64,000 nt of DNA from Lodderomyces elongisporus (Eukaryota; Ascomycota; Pichiomycetes; Serinales; Debaryomycetaceae). Location: positions 839,001 to 903,000 of the forward strand of contig NC_083680.1 in assembly GCF_030384665.1 (NCBI RefSeq), written 5' to 3'. Below, piece by piece: positions 33,764 to 42,500 of the stretch (its first letter is position 1; each line of letters begins with the position of its first letter). The translations under genes and the position numbers were made by a program. The notes below the pieces were generated by a model. That model worked only from the letters and a program-made list of their open reading frames with translations. It made no database searches and was not told where the DNA came from.

Positions 33764-35407
33764 ATGCCCTTTTTTAATAAATGTTTTCAAAACGTCTTTG
33801 CAAAGGATTCCAAACCTTTTTACTTTTCCAAAAAACTTGGATCTCAACTGCCTGTCCAAGAATCTATAATTCCAGAAGAGGCCGAAAGGTTTCTCATTGC
33901 TGAAGGTGTTAGACGCTCCACAATTGCCGGTAAGAAAAGACCGTGCAAAAGAGGTGATGTTTTCAAAGTGTCCTTGCTGTTCCAGGGGTTGAGGACAAAA
34001 TTCAAATCGTTCAACCCAAAGATGTTCCAATGGATGAAATGGTTGCAGCAAGTAAACGACACCGATTTTATACAATCGTTTGTTTCGAAGCAACATTCTG
34101 TGGTTAGAATTGGTGAGTCTGCATTTACATCTGCTGATAAAAAGTATCTCATCTACAGAGTTTCAAAGGAACACTTTGAAGAAATTGAAAGTGAAGTTGC
34201 AAATTCAACTACTCTCTGGGAAGAAGATTTAGTTTTGCCTCCATATCTTCATCTTTTTAGTATGAAGGTCTATGATGAGGACAGGTACTATACTATAAGC
34301 CCTGTTCTTGACAACAAGGCTGATAGGGAGTACCCTTCGGAACAAGACACAAACAGCGCTAACTACACAAACAGCGCTAATTACACAAACAACACTAGTT
34401 ACACAAACAACACCAATTACACAAACAACACAAACAACACAAACAACGCTAACAACGCTAACAACACCAACAACACCAACAACACAAACAACGCTAACAA
34501 CACCAACAACACCAACAACGCCAACACCAACACCAACAACAACACCAACAACGCTAACAACGCTAACAACGCTAACAACACCAACAACACCAACAACGCC
34601 AACAACAACAACAACACCAACAACACCAACAACATCAACAACACCAACAACACCAACAACACCAACAACGCTAACAACACCAACAACAACAACAACAACA
34701 ACAACACCAATGATGCTAACTACATAAGTGATTTCATTTCTACACGAAACACTTGCTATATCAATGAAGCTTTGTCTACTGCGCATTGTTCCCGCACGTC
34801 GTGGCAACACATATACTGTATTGACCAAGATAGTATAATGGGCACTATCGGAATTCCAATGCTTGCCGAGGAGAGGGAGAATCTACTCTTAAAGCTTTCA
34901 CAACAAACAAAACATCTTGTAGCTCAAAAGAAAACAAACTACAAGCTTGTTATAGGAATTGTCTTTAATGAGAAAATTCGACCAAAAATCCAAGTTTGGT
35001 TTGACGCCCACCACCGAATTTATAAGGGAGAGGGCAGGATTAAGACTCTCTTCAGGTTTGGCAAAGCAAAGGCCAGAACACCTGAAGAGTATGCTTCATG
35101 GTTGCTAGAAAGTTTAGATCAACACATTGAGGTTATAGAGGGGGAACTACATCCAGAAAACTTTGAAATCACGACACCACCCCTAAGTACCAGCCTCACT
35201 TGCTTCCTAAATAGCATTAAAGCGAGTTTCAAAAAGGTTTTTAAACTCTTTTTGAATCTATCCAAGGCTCTGCGAATTGCAGAACTTGGACAAAGCTTAA
35301 TTAATGCTAAAAATAAAAAACTAAAAAAACCAGAAAAACTAAAAAAACCAAAAAAACGAAAAAAACGAAAAAAAAGAAAAAAAAAAACACGAAAAAAAAG
35401 GGATTAA
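33764..35407 (+). CDS. Unit A gene 1: unrecognised Asn/Thr-repeat protein with family N-terminus
   Basis: 547 residues, no family recognised. The first 16 residues (MPFFNKCFQNVFAKDS) are identical to those of the unit B and C genes; from residue 17 on there is no resemblance. Residues ~17-190 form a plausible globular region. Residues ~195-315 are Asn/Thr/Ala repeats. Residues ~325-500 form a second globular-looking region, including SIKASFKKVFKLFLNLSKAL, which loosely resembles the basic aromatic repeats of unit B. The last ~35 residues are Lys/Arg/Pro-rich. No signal peptide or membrane segment is obvious. The frame ends just after A-runs; a one-base shift there would extend it by about 48 codons into a tail (DAVP...TISQTQP) that also ends gene 2. 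Expression is likely given the conserved promoter; function unknown. Confidence 0.7.
   Translation: MPFFNKCFQNVFAKDSKPFYFSKKLGSQLPVQESIIPEEAERFLIAEGVRRSTIAGKKRPCKRGDVFKVSLLFQGLRTKFKSFNPKMFQWMKWLQQVNDTDFIQSFVSKQHSVVRIGESAFTSADKKYLIYRVSKEHFEEIESEVANSTTLWEEDLVLPPYLHLFSMKVYDEDRYYTISPVLDNKADREYPSEQDTNSANYTNSANYTNNTSYTNNTNYTNNTNNTNNANNANNTNNTNNTNNANNTNNTNNANTNTNNNTNNANNANNANNTNNTNNANNNNNTNNTNNINNTNNTNNTNNANNTNNNNNNNNTNDANYISDFISTRNTCYINEALSTAHCSRTSWQHIYCIDQDSIMGTIGIPMLAEERENLLLKLSQQTKHLVAQKKTNYKLVIGIVFNEKIRPKIQVWFDAHHRIYKGEGRIKTLFRFGKAKARTPEEYASWLLESLDQHIEVIEGELHPENFEITTPPLSTSLTCFLNSIKASFKKVFKLFLNLSKALRIAELGQSLINAKNKKLKKPEKLKKPKKRKKRKKRKKKTRKKRD
34353..34710 (+). repeat. Asn-Thr/Asn-Ala coding minisatellite in unit A gene 1
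   Basis: Irregular tandem array of AAC codons alternating with ACC, ACA or GCT, giving (N)(N/T/A) repeats. The opposite strand reads as a Val-rich frame, an artefact. Confidence 0.9.
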
Positions 35408-35549
35408 GACCGAAGTTAAAAGACACCTTGATCCTGATGCTATTCCAGATGCTATTCATCTTATTGATCCTGATGCTGTTCCTAAAGCTATTTCTGATGT
35501 TACCTCTGTTGCTGCTTCACGGATGACTATATCACAAACCCAACCATGA
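35403..35549 (+). pseudogene. Out-of-frame C-terminal tail of unit A gene 1
   Basis: In the frame shifted from gene 1, a 48-codon stretch runs from 35403 to TGA at 35547-35549 with Asp/Ala/Pro-Val repeats and ends MTISQTQP. The same ending occurs at unit B (~60560-60640) and in unit A gene 2. This suggests the original gene 1 ended here, and that slippage in the preceding A-runs (35370-35400) moved the stop upstream. Alternatively, programmed frameshifting reaches it. Confidence 0.5.
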
Positions 35550-35764
35550 TCCCAAAGCAGGGGAGCCCACCGACCTCTGCTACCGTTTCCCATAGCCAAC
35601 CACAACATTGCACTAGTGTAGCTGCCGACTCACACATTTATTCTGAACTTGGCAGATCCTGCGACAAAATGGCGCCTTTGTCGTATGATCTTGTACGGGG
35701 GACGAAAAATGTGGAGGACGCATATGCACTAGGGGTATCAACAAGGCACAGCGGGATCATATAA
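35546..35764 (+). CDS. Conserved 72-codon frame, unit A
   Basis: Starts MIPKQGSPPTSATVSHS and ends VSTRHSGII. Its ATG overlaps the TGA of the preceding tail frame (ATGA). The unit B copy (60642-60860) differs at about four bases, two of them amino-acid changing, but the surrounding non-coding DNA is equally conserved, so this is not evidence of coding constraint. No family recognised. May be only shared 3' sequence. Confidence 0.3.
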   Translation: MIPKQGSPPTSATVSHSQPQHCTSVAADSHIYSELGRSCDKMAPLSYDLVRGTKNVEDAYALGVSTRHSGII

Positions 35765-35944
35765 TCACAGGTTGAGTTGTATAAGTCACTGTGCAAGTTG
35801 TTTCAGATGGTGCAGAAGAAATGCTTGTGGAATCAGTTCTCGGGGTTTAATTTTGCTACATAATAATCATTGTTTGCTCGTGGTGGAATAGCTTTACTAC
35901 CACTACTACTGCTGCTACCACCACCACTACTATTAATATTTATC

Positions 35945-36286
35945 ATAGAAATCATAGAAATCATAGAAATCATAGAAATCATAGAAATCATAGAAATCAT
36001 AGAAATCATAGAAATCATAGAAATCATAGAAATCATAGAAATCATAGAAATCATAGAAATCATAGAAATCATAGAAATCATAGAAATCATAGAAATCATA
36101 GAAATCATAGAAATCATAGAAATCATAGAAATCATAGAAATCATAGAAATCATAGAAATCATAGAAATCATAGAAATCATAGAAATCATAGAAATCATAG
36201 AAATCATAGAAATCATAGAAATTATAGAAATTATAGAAATTATAGAAATTATAGAAATTATAGAAATTATAGAAATTATAGAAATC
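35945..36286. repeat. 9-bp minisatellite, 38 copies (ATAGAAATC)
   Basis: 342 bp of perfect-length 9-mers. Most are ATAGAAATC, about seven near the right end are ATAGAAATT, and the last reverts to ATC. It is open in several frames on both strands as a consequence of the 9-bp period. Unit B has only a few ATATTTATC-type units at the matching place (~60998-61040). Confidence 0.97.
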
Positions 36287-36332
36287 ATATTTGGCATAGT
36301 GTGTGCTATCCAGTGTCGACCAAACTCAAAGC

Positions 36333-36449
36333 ATGCGCTTCAAAGTTGTCAAAAATTTTACTGGTGTTATTTCTGGTGGTGTTGCTGATGCTGTTCCTAA
36401 TATTGCTGCTGCTGCTCCATGGCCAACTATATCACAAACCCAGCCATAA
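36333..36449 (+). CDS. Unit A gene 2: small ORF with family tail
   Basis: 38 codons: starts MRFKVVKNFTGVISGG, runs through an Ala-rich stretch and ends PTISQTQP, the same ending as the gene 1 tail. It is preceded by a leader (GTGTGCTATCC...GTCGACCAAACTCAAA) shared with unit B at 61045-61077. It may be a collapsed paralogue of gene 1 (compare MPFFNKCFQNVF). Too short to be confident it is translated. Confidence 0.35.
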   Translation: MRFKVVKNFTGVISGGVADAVPNIAAAAPWPTISQTQP

Positions 36450-37528
36450 TCCCCAAGAAGGAGAGCTCACCAAAAAGTGTGCCCGTGTTCAAACACCACA
36501 AAGGGCCCTGCTACTACTTATTTTATCCGTCACTGGCACGCACACACTTTTGGTATCTCCCATTGCACCTGCATCTTCGCTCGTTTAACATATACAGCTT
36601 TCACTCGTTTTCAGGAATACATCATGGTGAGGGACTCAGTGAGTTTTGCTACTAATATATGCACTTTTTTTTCTAATATTAACACACCTTTCTGTTTATG
36701 TATACACTCTGCTATTTGTAATTGAACCATTCTTCTATTTCGCACTCAGCCTACAAACGAAAGTAAACACTAAAATTTACGACCTAGTTGTTGTTGTTCT
36801 TCTCAAATTGAACGTTCTGTATATTTCGCGCAATCGCTGTCATTGCAAACTAGAGTATCTCGGACTGGAGTATGTGTATGTATACGCGCACGTGAGCTGC
36901 TGTGAACGAGTCAACCTAAGATACACGTAAGATATACGCAAGATGTACAAGGTTGTGAATTGTGTTGTGCTATCTTGCATCCAAATACACAATTCATTTA
37001 CTCTGGTCGTCGACTTTCTGATACAGCCACACGCTATTGGCAGCACCCCATTTTGCAGCACCCATTTGGTTTTTTGTTATGACGCGTTTGGTAGCATAAC
37101 AGCGGTTCTGTCGTCCACACTTTCAATCCTTTAAGGTCCATTTCCAAATAATAGCTATTTTTCAAGTTTTTTGGCACTCCATCATAATACAATTTAAAAT
37201 TATTAAGTCTGTTTTATAGTAAGAAGAAAAAGTGGCTTAGGCTCTTGTAATTGACTAACAATAATATTTGGTTTGCTGAATGCTGGAATCCTACACTTAG
37301 CTACATACTGTTTATTCTATTGAAAGTATCAGGAAAAAATATATTAGTCGAAACAATTTACTTCAAGTCGTGAAATCGAGTTTTGCAGGTGGAGCAAAGT
37401 TTTAAAGCATAGACAGTGGCAGGCAAACCATGCTCGTCGTCAAATACCTTCTATTCTTGTTCAATAATTCTTTGTACACCTATATCATTTTTGTAGTCGT
37501 AGTTCATTGTTCCCTAATCTTCCAAGAT
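36450..37528. other. Unit A 3' region and right flank
   Basis: No gene seen. 36425-36470 repeats the 3' sequence of gene 1 in diverged form (CTATATCACAAACCCAGCC...). 36650-36930 matches 61570-61800 of unit B, including TTGAACGTTCTGTATATTTCGC and a short GATACACGTA-type repeat. The 62-bp direct repeat at 37034-37095 closes the unit. 37096-37528 is ordinary AT-rich DNA downstream of ORM1. Confidence 0.55.
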
Positions 37529-38530
37529 TTAATACAAGGTGACTCTTAATCTATGAGCAAACGCTAATTTTGGAATCACCACGCAGAGACAGCTTAGTCC
37601 ATTTAGCAAAAACAAGTTTAAATCGTATTTTGAATAATGAGTACTGATTAAGAATAGTCCAATTGGTACAAGCATCAAGAATTTCTTTGTAGGAGTGTAT
37701 TGATCACCATTATCAATTTGTTCCCACATCGTCAAATTATCGTAAGCACCACTATTGAATTCAAATGGTGTGCGTTTAACTTGGTGAAACATGATATACG
37801 AGCCAATAGTGTACGTGAGGTTTGTCAACGTCCATTTCCAATCATTATCCAAAACGCTAATGAAATTGTAGAAGATCTTGAGCAAAATGATAATCACTAT
37901 ATGAATTACCCACGCACCTTTTTGATTCACCCAATTGGCATTCACATTAGGATTTAGCGCCTGATCAATCTTGGTGTCCAAAGTGTCTGGTTCCAAGTGT
38001 TGGATTAATGACGAGGATCGGCGCTGTCTGGTAACGATATGTGCGGGTTGGTGGTGAGATGGCGTGGGGGTGAGGTCATTGGTTGTTGTACCACTATTAC
38101 TTCTAAACCGAGATGGAGAGGAGCCACTGGCAACACCACCGATTGTTGTTGGAGCGTAGCTGCTTCGTCTAGAGCGCGGAGAGCCAGGGTTTGATTGTAC
38201 AGAAGTGTGTCCTGTTGCGTATGATGACGATGGCGATGAAGTAATGTGCGATGGCGATGTATGAGACACGTTCAAACAGTTTTTCGAAAGGGGATCAATT
38301 GAATTTTGTGACGCTTGTGCCGCTTGTATGGGGACACCAGCAAAGGCATTGCTGGAGTTGGCAGTTGTAGAAGAAACGCCCTTTGTTCCGGTTGCAGCAT
38401 TATAGGAGGATCCTCTAGATATCGATGGAGGCTGTCTCAATTCCTGCTGTTGACTTAAAGGTGGCGTTATCTTAATCTCCGCAGGCTTGAGTAATGGAGA
38501 TTCATTAGAGTTGGAGGAAATGTCCGTCAT
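37529..38530 (-). CDS. ORM1: ORM family protein (ORMDL), regulator of serine palmitoyltransferase
   Basis: 333 residues. The C-terminal ~140 residues are a typical ORMDL domain: NPNVNANWVNQKGAWVIH, LKIFYNFI, NLTYTIGSYIMFHQVKRTPFEF, YDNLTMWEQIDNGDQYTPTKKFL and two to four hydrophobic helices, ending HRLRVTLY. ORM proteins sit in the ER membrane and inhibit serine palmitoyltransferase, setting sphingolipid synthesis; in S. cerevisiae their N-termini are phosphorylated by Ypk1. Here the N-terminus (~190 residues) is Ser/Thr/Pro-rich and much longer than in S. cerevisiae, with RRSSYAP- and RRSSSLIQ-type basic-Ser sites suited to such control. ORM1 versus ORM2 cannot be told apart; only one ORM gene is visible here. 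A CAA/CAG (AAC-phase) repeat fills the leader immediately upstream. Confidence 0.92.
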   Translation of the reverse strand: MTDISSNSNESPLLKPAEIKITPPLSQQQELRQPPSISRGSSYNAATGTKGVSSTTANSSNAFAGVPIQAAQASQNSIDPLSKNCLNVSHTSPSHITSSPSSSYATGHTSVQSNPGSPRSRRSSYAPTTIGGVASGSSPSRFRSNSGTTTNDLTPTPSHHQPAHIVTRQRRSSSLIQHLEPDTLDTKIDQALNPNVNANWVNQKGAWVIHIVIIILLKIFYNFISVLDNDWKWTLTNLTYTIGSYIMFHQVKRTPFEFNSGAYDNLTMWEQIDNGDQYTPTKKFLMLVPIGLFLISTHYSKYDLNLFLLNGLSCLCVVIPKLAFAHRLRVTLY

Positions 38531-39378
38531 TTCGTTGTTGCTGTTGTTGCTGTTGTTGTTGTTGTTGTTGTTGCTGTTGTTGCTGTTGTTGTTGCTGTTG
38601 TTGCTGTTGCTGTTGTTGCTGTTGTTGTTGTTGGTTTCAATTTAAAAAATAAATTAATATCGTTATCTAGAACCGTTGATTTACTGTTGTTATTGACAAG
38701 TCGTGCCTTGTGTGGAAAGCAGGAAATATCAACAAATAAGTAATGTGGAAGTATAAGATCTTGTATTAGTGGAGGACCAAAAAATAATAAGTGTGATGAT
38801 GCTTTAATGTGACGGCAATCAATTTTATTTGGTCTTAAAGAGAAAAAAAGGGCGAGAGGGCGTGAGGGTGGAGGTTGATCACAGTCATTGACTTTTTTCT
38901 TCTTTTTTTTTTTTATTTTTTTATTTTTATTTTTTTTTTTTTATTTTTTTTTTTTTATTTTTTTAATTTATTTAATTTTATTTTATTTTAATTTAAGTTT
39001 TTAATTTTTCCTTTGGTTCCTTCGCCTTTTTTCCTCTTTGTTTATGATTTTTTGTTCCTCTTTGGGTCTGTTTAAAGCTCTATGAGACTTTCTCGTGTAC
39101 GATTCAATCTTTGAAGAAGTTAATAAAGTTACTATCTGTTAACTCTTTTTAATCGTCGCCTCTTTTATTCCCAATATTTATCAATGCCTTTTTAAGGCTG
39201 ATTTCCTGCCATTTTCAATTTACTTCAGAATTCGATAGTCATATAGTTCAATGCTAAGTTAGTTAGTTAGTTAGTTAGTTAGTTGCTTGTAATTTATCTT
39301 TCTTTCTTCTTTCCTACTACATAGAACGAGATTTAAATGCACTACAAATAACTATTTGTATTACATTACATAGACCTA
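38531..39378. other. ORM1 upstream / SAF1 downstream region
   Basis: No gene seen. Contains the leader repeat, a long T-rich tract with interspersed A (about 38888-39005) and an (AGTT)n repeat near 39258-39284. These probably include the ORM1 promoter and the SAF1 3' end. Confidence 0.5.
38533..38634 (-). repeat. CAA/CAG repeat in the ORM1 5' leader
   Basis: About 100 bp of CAA/CAG triplets ending a few bases before the ORM1 ATG. In the ORM1 frame it reads Asn/Ser codons with no upstream ATG before an in-frame TAA, so it is presumably 5' UTR. Confidence 0.85.
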
Positions 39379-41463
39379 TCATTCCGCGGGAACATATACA
39401 CCACCAGAGTGCCAGCCACTAGCAGCGATGCAAACCCATTTTCCTTTTGACGTACATTTTTTCCCAGCATTTTCAGCATTTTTAGTATTCTTATTGCTGA
39501 CATCTCTACCCTCATGTAAAGGACCCCTGAGTGGATCCCTAACTCTCATTGGTATTTTCACATCCATATTAGCGCCGCTTGCAAAGCAGACTGTAGGATT
39601 TAGCTCAACCGCCGACTCTCTCGATCCGATTCCTAAACATCCACAACTTCTAGACTCCGTACCCCAACTGAGCACATCACCATTATTAGTCAATGCGAGG
39701 TAGTGATAGTCTCCAATCTCTATCGACTTTATATCCTGGCCCTGTAACTCATTAATAACAATCGGTAAAGTCCCGTTTTCAGGGTGCGGTTCCCAATCAC
39801 TTTCATTCTCTACATCATTATGTCGAGTGGTGGAATATAACAAGTGCTCATTGTTTCCAATCAAAACATGGTCGTGGTTTGTGAAAACGACAAAGTTGTT
39901 GAAACAACTTTTTAGCTTAGTGAACTGGACATTTTCCATTTGTTCCACTAGCCAGTTATTGAAATTGTCCATTGCATAAATATTTCTTGTCAACTCTTCT
40001 TGCCCCACTGTATTTGAATCATCTCTGGATGCTAGTTCGTGGGCATTGAATCTAAACTGATAAAGTTTGGAATCTGATTTTTTGACATAAAGCACGTAAT
40101 CAGCTCCAACTGTGAAATCCTTGATATCGTTTTTTGTAAAAGGAACAACCAAGTAGTTTGCTTCACTTTGGAAATTTTGATTCTCAAATTGCATTTTACT
40201 AATGGGTTTCCTAGTATACCAGACAAGCAAACCAATATCCTGAATAAAACACGCCGACAAGTTCCATCCAGCGGCAATCTTACTAATTATTGCATTTTTG
40301 GAAATACCTCTAAACACAATATTTATTCCAACATTAGTATTGCAACCAGTGTCCCAAGTGTAAATGTTATTATGATTATCCAATGCAACAATGTGTTCTC
40401 GTCCAGTACTTATAGATGTAACTTTTCTTTCATCACAAAAATTAATCGTACCAAGACTACGGCGCTCAGTTGCGGGAGGTAAAAAAAGACGCGAAAGAAA
40501 GTTTGTCTCTTGTATTTTCGACGATGAATGAGATGCAATTTTTGGTAGATCATTCCTTTGTGAAGATTGAAGCCCTCTTCTAGCTTGTGGAGTGCTGCTA
40601 GAACTCAGAAGTGGAGGAGCTTCGGATACGTTTGATGTATTTGTTGTGGGTAATGGTGGTATTGGAGCAGCAGTAATTGGGCCGGTGATAGTATCTGTCT
40701 CCTCATCGCTCTCACTATCCGAGTATCTCATTGCTATACCTGGCATAGGCAACACTCCAAACCTTGTTCCATGTGGCGGTAATGGTGATTGATAAGGAGG
40801 TATAAGGGCACCACCTTCATCACCAAGATGATTTGTTGGGTGGTTTCTTCGAAGGTTTCTCCTGCCTCCCAAAATTTCACCATCTACGTGGTTTCTACCC
40901 ATACTGAGCAACGCCAAAGTTGCGGGATTAGGCTTATAGTCTCTCTCTTTCGTAGGCCCAGGAGTCGACAATCCTTGTTGCGGCCGCTTCCAGTCCATTC
41001 CGGTAAACCAAATGTCACCATTATTCAACAATATAATAAAGCTGTACCCATTGGCTTGCAAATCGACAACAACGTGGTTATTGAACTCCGGAACGTTTGT
41101 TGGAGTGTGCACGGACCAGCCACCTAGTTTCTTCAGTACATGTGATTGGTCAATCTTAGTTGATAAGTACCCTAAACGTCCACCATTGCTTTCTCCCCAA
41201 GTGAACACTTGTTGCTTTGGGTTGCATCGAAGATTAAACAACTGTTTCCAATTAATCTTGTCACGGAGACTTAGAGTATAGTTGTTTTCATTATTAGTAA
41301 ACTTTTTGTTGTATAACAATTGATAGATTGTGTTGGACAAACAAAAAATCTCATATAAAGCCTTGTTGAGTGTGAAGAACTTGACAATTTGTTCTGGGGT
41401 CAAATAACGTGCTATACCAGATGTCAATATATCTTCGCTAAGATCGGTGATTGTTAAGGCCAT
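39379..41463 (-). CDS. SAF1: F-box / RCC1-repeat protein, SCF-associated factor Saf1-like
   Basis: 694 residues from the ATG at 41463 (MALTITDLSEDIL). Residues ~5-55 are an F-box-like helix bundle (LSEDILTSGIARYLTPEQIVKFFTLNKALYEI). It is followed by RCC1-type beta-propeller repeats: VFTWGESNGGRLGYL near 95, IYTWDTGCNTNVG, LLVWYTRKP, and DVLSWGTESRSCGCLGIGS near the end. This combination matches S. cerevisiae Saf1 (637 aa), the substrate adaptor of an SCF ubiquitin ligase that targets vacuolar/lysosomal proteins and adenine deaminase Aah1. A Ser/Pro-rich insert of about 130 residues interrupts the propeller. Upstream lie CACGTGAC (41786) and TATATAAAA (41798). Confidence 0.85.
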   Translation of the reverse strand: MALTITDLSEDILTSGIARYLTPEQIVKFFTLNKALYEIFCLSNTIYQLLYNKKFTNNENNYTLSLRDKINWKQLFNLRCNPKQQVFTWGESNGGRLGYLSTKIDQSHVLKKLGGWSVHTPTNVPEFNNHVVVDLQANGYSFIILLNNGDIWFTGMDWKRPQQGLSTPGPTKERDYKPNPATLALLSMGRNHVDGEILGGRRNLRRNHPTNHLGDEGGALIPPYQSPLPPHGTRFGVLPMPGIAMRYSDSESDEETDTITGPITAAPIPPLPTTNTSNVSEAPPLLSSSSTPQARRGLQSSQRNDLPKIASHSSSKIQETNFLSRLFLPPATERRSLGTINFCDERKVTSISTGREHIVALDNHNNIYTWDTGCNTNVGINIVFRGISKNAIISKIAAGWNLSACFIQDIGLLVWYTRKPISKMQFENQNFQSEANYLVVPFTKNDIKDFTVGADYVLYVKKSDSKLYQFRFNAHELASRDDSNTVGQEELTRNIYAMDNFNNWLVEQMENVQFTKLKSCFNNFVVFTNHDHVLIGNNEHLLYSTTRHNDVENESDWEPHPENGTLPIVINELQGQDIKSIEIGDYHYLALTNNGDVLSWGTESRSCGCLGIGSRESAVELNPTVCFASGANMDVKIPMRVRDPLRGPLHEGRDVSNKNTKNAENAGKKCTSKGKWVCIAASGWHSGGVYVPAE

Positions 41464-41785
41464 TGTTACTTCTAGCAACTCTTAGCTGTGAAAATTGCAA
41501 ATAAAGTTGACTTTCAATAATGATTGCTTATTTGGTCGGAGCGAAGCGGGGGTTGCCGATGAGAGTAATGAGTGGGTATCTGACGATGGGGTTTTGGGTG
41601 TGTGTATGTGTGTGTGGAGGGGGGGCCGGGGCGGTGGTTCGTGATATCTTTTGTACAATTGTGTTTGCCATTCAACTTGATACCTTTTGATTTTGTGTGA
41701 CGAAAGTCAAAACTTATTAATATTAACGAAATAAGTTCTCCGAAAAAAGAAAAGAAAAAAGTAAAAAAACAATTCAGCACAGAGG

Positions 41786-41806
41786 CACGTGACCTACTAT
41801 ATAAAA
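41786..41806. promoter_or_regulatory. CACGTGAC with adjacent TATATAAAA
   Basis: CACGTGAC at 41786-41793 followed by TATATAAAA at 41798-41806, in the divergent region between SAF1 and FTR1, about 320 bp upstream of SAF1. The TATA reads toward the plus strand, yet FTR1 starts 1.9 kb away, so its target is unclear. Confidence 0.35.
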
Positions 41807-42477
41807 TGAATTTTGAATTTTGAATCTTTTTGTTTATTTATTCAACTTTTGCAAAACACAAGGATTGCTTGCTTCGTTAAGGAAATGGGAGTAGGTGTCA
41901 GACCATTTCTGCTCTTCATACTAGTTTGTTTTTAAACAATAATTTTGGAGATAAGAAGGGAGCGTGTATTAAATTTTTGCAGTATCATTAAGCTCAAAGA
42001 AGCAAATAAATTGTAGTGAGAAATGAGATATACTTGGAACATATATTGCTGATGTTGCAACATTAACAATGTTTAACCAAAAGCTGTTAGAAAAAAAAAC
42101 AAACAAACTGGCGACAACAACAACAGCAACAACAAGAAAGTAAAATACCTTCTTCTGTATCAAATATCAAACGTGCACATATATTGATCTCATAAATACA
42201 GAGCGAGTTGAATGATGATGTTTTTCAAAAGTTTCGTCCGTCTTTTTTTAATCATTTTTTTTTTAATTAATTTTTGTAATTTTTATTTTCTTTTTCTCAA
42301 GATTAACAAGGAACGACATCAAGAATGTTTTGCAACATGCCATCCCTTCTTGTGTATTTTTTTGTTTTCTCTCTATTTCAATTGCAAGCCAAGTCAATTC
42401 AATTCAATTCAAGAAGAACAATATGTCTTGTATACAACAGTTGAGGGTTTCAATACCCGAGTCGCGTAACCTAGATA

Positions 42478-42500
42478 TTATCTGATTGGATAAATATTGG
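42478..42500. promoter_or_regulatory. Clustered GATA and CCAAT motifs upstream of FTR1
   Basis: TTATC (42478-42482), ATTGG (42485-42489), GATAA (42489-42493) and ATTGG (42496-42500) fall within 23 bp. In Candida, GATA sites are bound by the iron repressor Sfu1 and CCAAT boxes by the Hap/Hap43 complex at iron genes. The cluster is 1.2 kb upstream of the FTR1 ATG, so linkage is a hypothesis. Confidence 0.3.

Larger units (their letters stand above)
33333..37095 (+). repeat. Repeat unit A (dispersed copy) with 62-bp terminal direct repeats
   Basis: The segment is bounded by 62-bp direct repeats at 33333-33394 and 37034-37095 (two mismatches by eye), beginning CTATTGGCAGCACC and ending GCGTTTGGTAGC. 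Inside: shared promoter, gene 1 (33764-35407), a 72-codon frame (35546-35764), a 9-bp minisatellite, a small second gene (36333-36449), and a 3' region resembling 61570-61800 of unit B. It lies between SHM2 and ORM1, so the family is not confined to the array at the right end. The boundaries may instead mark one period of a former tandem array. No transposase, reverse transcriptase or LTR-type ends were seen. Confidence 0.75.

Noticed and set aside
34229..34828. 199-codon Val-rich minus-strand frame
   Set aside because: Antisense of the Asn/Thr repeat of unit A gene 1; its openness follows from the triplet repeat.
35945..36286. CRISPR-like array
   Set aside because: Pure tandem repeats without spacers in a eukaryotic genome.
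35833..36388. Long Met-Ile-Ser and Ile-Glu-Ile frames on both strands
   Set aside because: Direct consequence of the 9-bp minisatellite, whose period keeps frames open.
33333..37095. LTR retrotransposon
   Set aside because: Terminal direct repeats are only 62 bp, lack TG...CA ends, and no gag/pol motif, primer-binding site or polypurine tract was seen.
42212..42469. 85-codon Phe-rich frame upstream of FTR1
   Set aside because: Composition reflects T-rich DNA, and it has no domain.
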